In this document: positions 29,001-35,261 of the stretch, piece after piece | Numbering within the stretch: the first letter of the stretch is position 1 | How the letters are laid out: the number at the start of each line of letters is the position of its first letter | Source of the DNA: Sinomicrobium soli | GTDB lineage: Bacteria > Bacteroidota > Bacteroidia > Flavobacteriales > Flavobacteriaceae | Reading direction: 5' to 3' | Assembly (NCBI RefSeq): GCF_003285545.1 | Contig: NZ_QLNV01000007.1 | Location: 186,001-250,000, forward strand | Length of the DNA: 64,000 nucleotides | Position numbers and translations under genes: made by a program | Notes under the pieces: model-generated | Databases searched by the model: none | Told to the model about the DNA's origin: nothing | Seen by the model: only the letters and a program-made list of their open reading frames with translations

Positions 29001-29971
29001 CCGTAATTTCCTATAATTCAGCGGGAAATGCCACGGGCTGTTCCGGAATCAGTTTTACTACGGAAACCCTGGCAACAGTTCCGGATTGTACAGTCATTAC
29101 TTCCCCAACCGACGGGGCTACGGATGTTAGCATAAACACCAATATTACCTGGAACGCTATTGCCGATGCAGACGGATATTATATCAGCATCGGTACTACT
29201 TCAGGAGGAACAGATATTGTCGATAATGAAGATGTAAATGGAACAACCTATAACCTCACAGCGGATTTCCCGGAGGATACGGTCATTTATGTTTCCGTGA
29301 TTCCCTATAATTCAGTTGGAAATGCCACGGGTTGTACGGAGATCAGTTTTACTACGGAAACCCTGGCAACAGTTCCGGATTGTACAGTCATTACTTCCCC
29401 AACCGACGGGGCTACGGATGTTAGCATAAACACCAATATTACCTGGAACGCTATTGCCGATGCAGACGGATATTATATCAGCATCGGTACTACTTCAGGA
29501 GGAACAGATATTGTCGATAATGAAGATGTAAGCGGAACAACCTATAACCTCACAGCGGATTTCCCGGAGGATACGGTCATTTATGTTTCCGTGATTCCCT
29601 ATAATTCGGCAGGCGAAGCTACCGGATGTCCCGGAATCAGTTTTACCACAGAAACCGGTAATTCCGTAATAGCCGATGAAACCAAATACGGCTTTTCACC
29701 TAATGGCGATGGCATCAATGATGTGTGGATCATTCACGGAATCGAAAGTTATCCCGGAAATATCGTTTCTGTCTACAATCGTTGGGGCGATATGGTATTC
29801 CGGGTCCGGGGATACGACAACCGGACGAATGTGTTTAAGGGAAGGGCAAACCGGCTCACCACCCTCGGAGCCGGCGAACTGCCCTCCGGAACGTATTTCT
29901 TCCAAATCGAAAATGTTCCGGAAAACCACCATTTCAAGAAATTAAAAGGTTTTTTGGTCTTAAAACGTTAA
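26045..29971 (+). CDS. Large secreted adhesin: beta-helix, seven Fn3-like repeats, T9SS C-terminal domain
   Basis: 1308 residues from a GTG at 26045 with a signal peptide (ILLLFSTFSSAQ). Residues ~30-500 form a right-handed parallel beta-helix rich in 'GGAIY' and 'NNSF..N' turns, similar to polymorphic outer-membrane repeats. Residues ~520-1205 are seven fibronectin-III-like repeats of 98 residues (start PDCT..SP.DGA, end ISFTTET). The end is a gliding-motility/CHU_C-type T9SS sorting domain: 'FSPNGDGINDVW', YNRWGDMVFRVRGYDN, 'LPSGTYFFQIE'. It should be exported through T9SS to the surface, probably in adhesion or substrate contact. Confidence 0.93.
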   Translation: MNISIKNLVPLFILLLFSTFSSAQIYVSPTGTGDGSSWEQASSLPDAVSDAPSGATLWLREGTYTVASTIVINRTMEILGGFSGSGNQRDPAAYPSIIDGQNIVYMIRTGNSTNNTLFDGISFINGYADIGTDVNDVKGGALYIQGNGTRINNCIFRNNTSENRIGSGAIYLWSVDNIVIENSLFENNRVLQNDMWEAGNIGGGAIHIRFGTNNRVENCRFINNSSYYPGGAIFAWGENAQIIDCHFENNQSNDNGGAIYVNFDSTNIYGSVFRSNISEEDGGAIFFKGDPSTVTNSTFTQNHAVNGGAISNSTELSIFNSSFSQNISSDHGGAIFNRQKLSVSNSLFDKNTTATIGGAIYSGEELYVTNSTFVSNEKTAIVHPSRESSEYYTYQTHIFNSVFFDNTAGTINGTGLWPDVDRDSNNPDQSEKDFRRNIFQENTNGSNNLTGTDPLFQDFTGGDFSLQSGSPAVDYGRNNLYTTVKGNGPAADEDLAGNDRLFGTYVDAGAYELQSASTLPPPDCTTLSGPLNGDTDVEVTSTIQWNAVADADGYYISIGTSPGATDIENNLDVGNTTTYTPTADFPENTIIFVTIVPYNTAGDATGCPEESFTTETLATAPDCTAITSPADGATNVGINTNITWNAIADADGYYISIGTTSGGTDIVDNEDVSGTSYNPTADFPEDTVIYVSVISYNSEGNATGCTEISFTTETLTTAPDCTAITSPADGATNVGINTNITWNAIADADGYYISIGTTSGGTDIVDNEDVSGTSYNPTADFPEDTVIYVSVIPYNSVGNATGCSGISFTTETLATAPDCTVITSPADGATNVGINTNITWNAVADANGYYVSIGTTAGGTDIVDNADVSGTSYNPTADFPEDTVVYVSVVPYNSVGNATGCSEISFTTETLATAPDCTVITSPTDGATDVGINTNITWNAIADADGYYISIGTTAGGTDIVDNEDVSSTSYNPTADFPEDTVIYVSVISYNSAGNATGCSGISFTTETLATVPDCTVITSPTDGATDVSINTNITWNAIADADGYYISIGTTSGGTDIVDNEDVNGTTYNLTADFPEDTVIYVSVIPYNSVGNATGCTEISFTTETLATVPDCTVITSPTDGATDVSINTNITWNAIADADGYYISIGTTSGGTDIVDNEDVSGTTYNLTADFPEDTVIYVSVIPYNSAGEATGCPGISFTTETGNSVIADETKYGFSPNGDGINDVWIIHGIESYPGNIVSVYNRWGDMVFRVRGYDNRTNVFKGRANRLTTLGAGELPSGTYFFQIENVPENHHFKKLKGFLVLKR
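27602..29656 (+). repeat. Seven tandem 294-bp coding repeats
   Basis: Equivalent points at 27907, 28201, 28495, 28789, 29083 and 29377 are exactly 294 bp apart. Repeat 1 is the most diverged. Repeats 2/3 and 6/7 are nearly identical at DNA level, implying recent duplication; copy number is likely to vary between strains and to cause assembly errors. Confidence 0.97.
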
Positions 29972-29972
29972 G

Positions 29973-30170
29973 ATGAAACCACTCTATACAGTTATGATCA
30001 CCGCCTGTACGATATTCATATCCGTCAACAGGCATGTTTGCCATGCAAAACGTCTCGTTTTCTGGAGGCCAATAACAATTGCCCATTGGATAAAGGAAAA
30101 TATCTTAATCCTCAATAAAATCATCCAGAGAAAATGTAATACCGAATACATCAAAGGTTTTCAATTGTAA
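29973..30170 (+). pseudogene. Possible truncated start of a PorP/SprF-like gene
   Basis: An ATG 2 bp after the adhesin stop begins MKPLYTVMITACTIFIS, which looks like a signal peptide; the next ~45 codons are not family-like and run into the 3' end of the opposing XRE gene. T9SS adhesin genes are often followed by a PorP/SprF gene, so this may be its remnant, cut where the downstream island was inserted. It may also be chance. Confidence 0.3.
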
Positions 30171-30374
30171 TCCGATAGATATCCTGACCAGTGTTTTCAG
30201 CGTAATATTGTCGTAAACCCCTCTTTCAATCTTGCTGAACGCACTCGGGTCTATATCACACAGGGCATCCATATCTTCCAGTATATACCCCTGCTTCTCT
30301 CTTTCCTCTTTTATTTTTCGACCGATGGATAACAATATTTCCTTTAAAGTGATATCTATCTTCCCTGAATTCAT
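30105..30374 (-). CDS. XRE-family helix-turn-helix regulator
   Basis: 89 residues from ATG 30374 (MNSGKIDITLKEILLS); the open frame reaches 30434 but the added part is not conserved-looking. The Cro/C1 HTH reads 'IGRKIKEEREKQGYILEDMD', then CDIDPSAFSKIERGVYDNIT and LKTLVRISIGLQLK. It is divergent from the ECF-like sigma gene of the dCas12f locus across 375 bp and may regulate it. The C-terminus is short and acidic (FSLDDFIED), without a sensor domain. Confidence 0.88.
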   Translation of the reverse strand: MNSGKIDITLKEILLSIGRKIKEEREKQGYILEDMDALCDIDPSAFSKIERGVYDNITLKTLVRISIGLQLKTFDVFGITFSLDDFIED

Positions 30375-30563
30375 GTACTTGTTTTCGACAAGTTTGCATT
30401 TATTCAATAATATTCTTTGGAAATATATTTCCAATTAAGTGATTTTTGTTATATTTGGTTCAGATTACATATTTTTGCGATTCTTCTGAAGGAAAATATT
30501 AGAAGCAATTGCTTTGAATCTCGAACTGAAAACTGGTAATTTTTATGGAAACGGGATGATAAG

Positions 30564-30571
30564 TAACTTTG
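30564..30571 (+). promoter_or_regulatory. -7 promoter box for the small RNA upstream of sigma
   Basis: TAACTTTG matches the Bacteroidota TAnnTTTG consensus. Initiation would fall near 30577, just before the hairpin at 30583-30649. The rest of the 30435-30749 gap outside these two elements shows nothing I can name. Confidence 0.55.
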
Positions 30572-30577
30572 CTCACG

Positions 30578-30654
30578 ACCCGGGCGTGGGCTCTGTTACC
30601 GTTTCCAGGGTATACCAGTACCTCAGTTCGGTAATTTGAGTGCCACGCCTTTTT
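30578..30654 (+). ncRNA. Small structured RNA or leader ending in an intrinsic terminator
   Basis: GGCGTGG (30583-30589) pairs with CCACGCC (30643-30649), CTC (30591-30593) with GAG (30638-30640), and TTACCG (30596-30601) with CGGTAA (30629-30634): 16 pairs with two small internal loops and a 27-nt apical loop. TTTTT follows at 30650-30654. With the -7 box at 30564 this predicts a ~75-nt RNA that ends about 95 nt before the sigma start. It may be a separate small RNA or a transcription attenuator of the sigma-dCas12f operon. No family recognised. Confidence 0.55.
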
Positions 30655-30749
30655 GTTTGTAAAAAGGGTATTCTTCTCAACCGTTTTCAAAGCTATCTTC
30701 TCCTTATAAAACGTAAGAACTCGCATCAGCTATTTAAACGAGGTCTGTT

Positions 30750-31559
30750 ATGTCATGTAACAATTATGAACTATTAAAAAGAGGCGACCCTGCCGCTTTG
30801 GAACAAATTTATGCGCAATACAACAGAATTATCTTTTGGATTGGTAATCGAATGCTAAACGATCATTTTGCAGTAGAATCCCTGGTCCAGGATACTTTTT
30901 TAAAGTTATGGGTGCTCAGGGACAGGATAGAAAGGCCTGAGCATATGCTCCATTTCTTAAAGTTTGTAATGAAAAGGGAATGTATTTCATATTACACCAA
31001 ACCCAGGAACAGGTTTTTCAGGAAAATCAATTCGTTGGAGAACTACGACAACTACCAGGACTATATGGCGGGGTACGACCCGGCAAGCGTGTCTGAAAAC
31101 CTGAAAGACCAAGAGTCGGAGCAAAAGGCCTTCGACCGGGTCAAAAGCATTCTGCCCCTGCTCCATGCGGAGAGAAGACACCTGATTGAGCTCTGCTTAA
31201 AATACGGCTTTCAGTATAAAGCCATTGCCGAAGTGATGGGAAAGGGGATCACCGAAACCAGTAATGAGGTCAAGCGGGCTATCCGGGACATTAGAACCAT
31301 CGTCCATCAAGGGGGCAAGCTTAAAACGGAACAAAAGTCTGCCGTTGAAAGGCAGGCCCCGGCTGTGATGACCGAAGAACAGGAAAGGGTATTGGAACTC
31401 AGATGCGACAAGAAGTACTCCTTTGCTTCAATTGCCGAAACGCTGAACCTGTCCCAAAAGGAAGTTCACAAAGAATTCGTAACCGCGTATAAGCTCATGC
31501 AGGAGAAGCATAATCTACAAAGGGCTGAGCATGCCGGTGTTGAACGGATTACAGCCTGA
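30750..31559 (+). CDS. ECF-type sigma factor linked to dCas12f, with extra C-terminal HTH
   Basis: 269 residues, longer than usual ECF sigmas (~160-200). Region 2 spans ~10-82 ([20 protein letters not shown], then [15 protein letters not shown]). Region 4 spans ~127-186 ([20 protein letters not shown], then [20 protein letters not shown]). A second helix-turn-helix at ~207-252 ([20 protein letters not shown], then [17 protein letters not shown]) looks like a duplicated region 4. A GAGG ribosome-binding-like site precedes the ATG by 7 nt. No FecR or SusC follows; the next gene is a nuclease-dead Cas12f. In described dCas12f-sigma(E) systems the sigma is brought to DNA by the guide-RNA complex, not by its own promoter, and recruits RNA polymerase. 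Confidence 0.9.
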   Translation: MSCNNYELLKRGDPAALEQIYAQYNRIIFWIGNRMLNDHFAVESLVQDTFLKLWVLRDRIERPEHMLHFLKFVMKRECISYYTKPRNRFFRKINSLENYDNYQDYMAGYDPASVSENLKDQESEQKAFDRVKSILPLLHAERRHLIELCLKYGFQYKAIAEVMGKGITETSNEVKRAIRDIRTIVHQGGKLKTEQKSAVERQAPAVMTEEQERVLELRCDKKYSFASIAETLNLSQKEVHKEFVTAYKLMQEKHNLQRAEHAGVERITA

Positions 31560-31568
31560 AAATTTAAT

Positions 31569-31655
31569 TTGAGGGTGCTTGTACACCTGTATGGTGAGGT
31601 CAACGACACTCATTAAATGCGAACAGCATATACAAAGCAGTAAAAGCAAGGTAAC
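31569..31655 (+). ncRNA. Putative dCas12f guide RNA A (67-nt scaffold plus guide)
   Basis: The scaffold 31569-31635 starts 9 nt after the sigma stop. Predicted hairpins: GGGTG/CACCT (31573-31577/31584-31588), GGTGAG/CTCATT (31593-31598/31609-31614) and ATGC/GCAT (31617-31620/31626-31629), then ATACAA. The following sequence, AGCAGTAAAAGCAAGGTAAC (31636-31655), is the presumed guide, and the guide end is assumed. It aligns without gaps to copy B at 32786. It lies 45 nt before the dCas12f start, so it may be cut from the sigma-dCas12f mRNA. Confidence 0.7.
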
Positions 31656-31679
31656 AATATCCTTTAGAATCCGCCCAGT

Positions 31680-32777
31680 ATGGAAAAATCAACACTCAAG
31701 CTCACAAAAAAGATCCAGGTATTGATAGACCTGCCTACCAAGGAAGAAAAAAAAGAGGCCATAGGTAAGCTATATCAATGGCAGAACAGATGCTTTAAGG
31801 CAGCTAACCTTATTGTTTCCCATTTGTACGTACAGGAAATGATCAAGGATTTCTTTTATCTCTCCGAAGGGATCAGGTATAAACTGGCCGATGAAAAAAA
31901 AGACGAAGACGGCATCCTGCAATGTTCCCGGATCAATACGACCTATCGTATGATGTCGGACCGCTTTAAAGGGGAAATCCCTATGGATATACTGTCCTGT
32001 TTAAATACATCCTTAATTGCTACTTTTAATAAAAACAAAACGGAATATTGGAAAGGCCTGCGTTCACTGGAAAATTTTAAACGAGACATGGCGTTTCCAT
32101 TTGGTTCGCGTTGTATGAGCCGGTTATCCTATACTACCAATAAAAAGGCCTTTTGCTTCCGTCTATTTTCAATACCGTTTAAGACGTATTTAGGAAAAGA
32201 TTTTACCGACAAACGAAAACTATTGGAGCGTCTGGAAAAAGGGAACATCAAGTTGTGTACTTCGCATATTCAACTCAAAGACGGAAAAATATTCTGGCTG
32301 GCGGTATTTGAAATTGAAAAGGAAAAGCATCGCTTAATGCCGGAAAAAATAGCCGAAGCATCGCTCTCTCTTGAATATCCCATTGTAGTAAAAACAGATA
32401 AAACCAGGCTTACCATTGGTACCCGGGAGGAGTTTCTGTACAGAAGGCTGGCCATACAGGCCGCCCGAAAGAGGGCCCAGACCGCTGCTACCTATTGCAA
32501 AGCGGGAAAAGGACGTAAGCGAAAACTCAAAGCGGTGGACAAATTCCGTAATACAGAAACTAATTATATATCCCAGCGTATCCATGTATACAGCAGAAAA
32601 CTCATTGATTTCTGTATCAAACACCAGGCAGGAACACTTATTTTATTAAACCAGGAAGACAAGATCGGAATAGCCAAAGAGGAAGAATTCGTATTGCGGA
32701 ACTGGAGTTATTATGAGCTCATGACGAAAATAAGGTATAAAGCAGAAAAAGCAGGTATTGAACTTATTGTAGGTTAA
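31680..32777 (+). CDS. Nuclease-dead, truncated Cas12f/TnpB-like RNA-guided DNA-binding protein (dCas12f)
   Basis: 365 residues; active Cas12f/TnpB proteins are ~400-530. Residues ~1-225 are the recognition/wedge part. The C-terminal RuvC-like region keeps the family helices: 'FLYRRLAIQAARKRAQTAAT', KAGKGRKRKLKAVDKFRNTE, 'IHVYSRKLIDFCIKH' and 'VLRNWSYYELMTKIRYKAEK'. The RuvC-I aspartate site is lost (LEYPIVVKTD, ~231-240), the RuvC-II glutamate site reads LILLNQED (~320-327, N324 at the likely position), and the protein stops at GIELIVG, before the zinc ribbon and RuvC-III aspartate. It should bind guide RNA and DNA without cutting. Its neighbour is an ECF sigma gene, the pairing known from RNA-guided transcription systems. 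Confidence 0.88.
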   Translation: MEKSTLKLTKKIQVLIDLPTKEEKKEAIGKLYQWQNRCFKAANLIVSHLYVQEMIKDFFYLSEGIRYKLADEKKDEDGILQCSRINTTYRMMSDRFKGEIPMDILSCLNTSLIATFNKNKTEYWKGLRSLENFKRDMAFPFGSRCMSRLSYTTNKKAFCFRLFSIPFKTYLGKDFTDKRKLLERLEKGNIKLCTSHIQLKDGKIFWLAVFEIEKEKHRLMPEKIAEASLSLEYPIVVKTDKTRLTIGTREEFLYRRLAIQAARKRAQTAATYCKAGKGRKRKLKAVDKFRNTETNYISQRIHVYSRKLIDFCIKHQAGTLILLNQEDKIGIAKEEEFVLRNWSYYELMTKIRYKAEKAGIELIVG

Positions 32778-32785
32778 GAGGTTTA

Positions 32786-32879
32786 TTGAGGGTGCTTGTA
32801 CACCCGTAAGGTGAGGTCAATAACACTCACTAAATGCATATAGCATATACAACCAAATTTTTCGGGTTTCCCTTTTTTT
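32786..32879 (+). ncRNA. Putative dCas12f guide RNA B (67-nt scaffold, guide, T-run)
   Basis: The scaffold 32786-32852 starts 8 nt after the dCas12f stop. Hairpins: GGGTG/CACCC (32790-32794/32801-32805), GGTGAG/CTCACT (32810-32815/32826-32831), ATGC/GCAT (32834-32837/32843-32846), then ATACAA. The presumed guide is CCAAATTTTTCGGGTTTCCC (32853-32872), followed by seven T (32873-32879) as a possible 3' end. Differences from copy A fall in loops, between stems, or change G-C to G-U, supporting a conserved RNA fold. The position just 3' of the effector gene recalls TnpB omegaRNAs. Confidence 0.8.
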
Positions 32880-32880
32880 A

Positions 32881-33030
32881 AGCCTTCTTTAAATGTAGTT
32901 GATTATAGATTTATTCGCTATAAATTTTTGAGCCTTCCTAAATTTTGATGATTTGATGACAGATTTGGTGAAACTCTTTCTCCATAAGGGTTTAGGCTGT
33001 CATCATTTTGTCATCAAACGGTCATCAAAA
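32881..33030. repeat. Iteron-like TGATGAC/GTCATCA cluster and 50-bp-spaced direct repeat
   Basis: GTCATCA occurs three times at 11-bp spacing (about 33000-33030: GTCATCATTTT GTCATCAAACG GTCATCAAAA). The opposite orientation TGATGA(C/T) occurs twice about 40 bp to the left. AGCCTTC is repeated at 32881 and 32931, exactly 50 bp apart, each after a T-run. This ~290-bp gap between dCas12f and the antiporter gene holds no other gene. The sites could bind a regulator or mark an element edge. Confidence 0.6.
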
Positions 33031-33066
33031 ATAAAAGTCATGACAGGAAAGGATATTTAAAAAATT

Positions 33067-34650
33067 TTAATTTATACGTAATCGCTCTTCCTCCAGGTCC
33101 AGCTTATGCAGATAATCCCTGATGATTTCCTCATCTATTTCGGGATTGTTCCTATTTTCATCCAGAAGCCATCTGCGTTGTTCTTCCAGTGTTTCAAAAT
33201 AGATTTTCTTAGCGGTATCCGAGAGTTTAAAAACAGAACCTGCCCGATCTTCCCGTTCCCACCTGTCCATAAGTTTGCCGAAGAACTCGCTTTCGCCCTT
33301 TTTATCACGATGGTTTTCATTCAGATAAGAAAAAGCGGCATGGCGCATCCCATTTCTGAGTAGGGCCTTGGTTTCTTCTTCCGGCATATAACCTATACTG
33401 GTCTCCGGAAATCCCAGTTTTTTGATCAGTGCCGGCAAAGTGAGCCCTTGCAGGGTTAATGTAACAAAAATTACGATAAACGTGATGAAAAGGATAAGGT
33501 CGCGGTGCGGGAACAACGCTCCGTTGTCCATAGTCACGGGAATGGACAAAGCCGCAGCCAGGGAAACCACGCCGCGCATTCCCGTCCACCCCATTAATAC
33601 CGGGGCTTTTGTTCCGGGGTCCGGATAGGCTATCCTGATAAAGTTTCGCATTATGACCGTAACGGCCACAGCCCCAAAGGAAGCAATAAACCGTACGATA
33701 ATAAGTACAGCGGTAACCAAGAGTCCGTACCCAATGGCTTCCGGAAGGGCTATCCCTTCGTTGTCCAGTCCGTACAGGATCTCAGGCAGTTCCAGGCCGA
33801 TAAGCAGAAACACGATCCCGTTAATAAGAAAGGTGAAACTCTCCCATACATTGGAGCCCCTCAGGCGGGATTCAGAAGTACGAAGGAACTCATACCTCCT
33901 TATGGAAAGGAACAATCCGCCGCTTACGACCGAAAGCACACCGGAAGCGTGCAGTTCCTCCGCTGTAATGTACATGATATAGGGTGCCACCAGGCTCAAA
34001 ACGGTATCCATGTTGACATCGGTCGGAAATATCTTATGGACCTTTAAAAAGACAAGGGCGATCATTAAACCGATACCCACACCGCCGGTAACCATCCATC
34101 CAAAACTCAATACGGCATCCTGCCAGACAAACTGCCCGGTGGCTACAGCTACCATGGCAAAGCGGAAAATAATAAGCGAAGAAGCGTCGTTGAACAAACT
34201 TTCCCCTTCCAATATGGTGGAAATACTCTTGGGGACCTTGACAAATTTCAGGATAGCTCCTGCACTTACCGCATCAGGCGGGGAAACGATCCCTCCCAAT
34301 ACAAAACCCAGGGCCAGTGAAAATCCGGGAATAAAGGAATTTGCCACAAAGGCTACTACCAATGCAGTGAGAAATACAACCGTAAAGGCAAAATTGGTAA
34401 TGACCCGCCTCAGTTTCCACATCTCCTTCCAGGAAACGGCAAAGGCAGCCTCATACAACAAGGGAGGCAGAAAAATAATAAAAATCAGTTCCGGGTCGAT
34501 CTTTACCGCTGGCATTCCCGGAATAAAACTGATAAGCAGACCTGCGATGACCAACAGTATCGGGTAGGCGATCTTTAATTTGTTGGCCAGCATGATCGCT
34601 GTGATGATGACGAGCACCAGCCCTATATAAAGTATAAAATTCTCGACCAT
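33067..34650 (-). CDS. Na+/H+ antiporter, CPA1/NhaP-type
   Basis: 527 residues with about 12 membrane helices followed by a ~120-residue cytoplasmic tail rich in charged residues (KGESEFFGKLMDRWEREDRA). Family motifs: IFLPPLLYEAAF near residue 59, SPPDAVSA at 123-130 and 'EGESLFNDASSLI' with N154-D155, the ion-binding Asn-Asp/Asp pair region. It exchanges Na+ or K+ for H+ across the inner membrane. It is convergent with the dCas12f locus and shows no sign of belonging to it. Confidence 0.95.
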   Translation of the reverse strand: MVENFILYIGLVLVIITAIMLANKLKIAYPILLVIAGLLISFIPGMPAVKIDPELIFIIFLPPLLYEAAFAVSWKEMWKLRRVITNFAFTVVFLTALVVAFVANSFIPGFSLALGFVLGGIVSPPDAVSAGAILKFVKVPKSISTILEGESLFNDASSLIIFRFAMVAVATGQFVWQDAVLSFGWMVTGGVGIGLMIALVFLKVHKIFPTDVNMDTVLSLVAPYIMYITAEELHASGVLSVVSGGLFLSIRRYEFLRTSESRLRGSNVWESFTFLINGIVFLLIGLELPEILYGLDNEGIALPEAIGYGLLVTAVLIIVRFIASFGAVAVTVIMRNFIRIAYPDPGTKAPVLMGWTGMRGVVSLAAALSIPVTMDNGALFPHRDLILFITFIVIFVTLTLQGLTLPALIKKLGFPETSIGYMPEEETKALLRNGMRHAAFSYLNENHRDKKGESEFFGKLMDRWEREDRAGSVFKLSDTAKKIYFETLEEQRRWLLDENRNNPEIDEEIIRDYLHKLDLEEERLRIN

Positions 34651-34726
34651 ATTGCGTTGTCGGGTTTGTTACATTAAAACATGGTTTTTAGCAGGTATCG
34701 GTTCCGGTGTACATTATAATTTTTAA

Positions 34727-34830
34727 AATCTGCGCAATCTGCGGGATACCTGTTCCTCCGATTTTTCTCCCGCTGATATCGCTGATATTCGCTGATTTTT
34801 TTGCGCAGATTGGTGTGATCTGCGGGAAAT
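34727..34830. repeat. Dispersed 'TCTGCGGGA' repeat beside the GxxExxY gene
   Basis: Contains CTGCGCAATCTGCGGGATAC, then GCTGATATCGCTGATATTCG and GTGATCTGCGGGAAAT. A related sequence lies on the other side of the GxxExxY gene at 35262-35316 (TCTGCGTCCATCCGCGTAAT, then CTGCGGGAAA). Such AATCTGCG(GG)AAA repeats commonly border GxxExxY genes in Bacteroidota genomes. Confidence 0.65.
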
Positions 34831-35208
34831 TTATAGTCCATTTACTTTTCTAAAGATAGATTTATCAATTTCCGTACAATTAAAATTAACAAGTATGCCT
34901 AACTTTTTATTGGACAATTTCAAATAAGTGATTACCTGTTTATGATGAACTTCCGAAAGATTTTCAACGGACTTGATTTCAATAATGACTTTGTTTTCTA
35001 CCAACAAATCTATTCGGTAACCTACTTCTAATTTAATATCATCATAGATAAGAGGGAGGCCCACTTGCGATTGAACATTCAGCCCTTCTTTCCTCAATTT
35101 ATATTGCAAGGCTGCTTCATAAGCCGATTCCAACAAACCCGGCCCAAAATGGTTATAAATTTTGAATATTGATCCCCTGATTTTATATGATATTTCATTT
35201 TCGGTCAT
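34831..35208 (-). CDS. GxxExxY protein (PD-(D/E)xK-like fold)
   Basis: 125 residues. The name-giving motif is GPGLLESAYEAAL near residue 22, followed by GYRIDLLVENKVIIEIKSVE, which carries a PD-(D/E)xK-type D...E-x-K core. Members are small, widespread in Bacteroidota, and often inserted between housekeeping genes; the function is unproven. Its own dispersed repeats lie on both sides, so the gene with its flanks looks like an inserted unit. Confidence 0.93.
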   Translation of the reverse strand: MTENEISYKIRGSIFKIYNHFGPGLLESAYEAALQYKLRKEGLNVQSQVGLPLIYDDIKLEVGYRIDLLVENKVIIEIKSVENLSEVHHKQVITYLKLSNKKLGILVNFNCTEIDKSIFRKVNGL

Positions 35209-35261
35209 TTTTTCCTACTAATATAGGTGTTTTCTACCACTGATATCTCTATTTACTTTCC

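Noticed and set aside
30623-30641. A remnant of the Crp/Fnr gene upstream of the sigma gene (CAGTTCGGTAATTTGAG resembles 41959-41975)
   Set aside because: The match is only about 15 bases and is fully explained by the hairpin arm; nothing else of the gene is present.
30499-30726. A 75-residue minus-strand protein
   Set aside because: It is the reverse of the hairpin RNA region upstream of the sigma gene; its sequence has no domain character and its length is explained by the stem.
31636-31655. A self-targeting guide pointing to another site in this window
   Set aside because: I found no match on either strand longer than would be expected by chance for guide A or guide B.
31680-32777. An active IS605-type TnpB nuclease
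   Set aside because: Catalytic positions are replaced, the C-terminal zinc ribbon and last aspartate are absent, and no TnpA gene or IS605 ends are seen.
31569-32879. A two-unit CRISPR array
   Set aside because: The two copies of the 67-nt repeat are 1.2 kb apart with a gene between them, and each is followed by one unique sequence. This fits separate guide RNAs, not an array.
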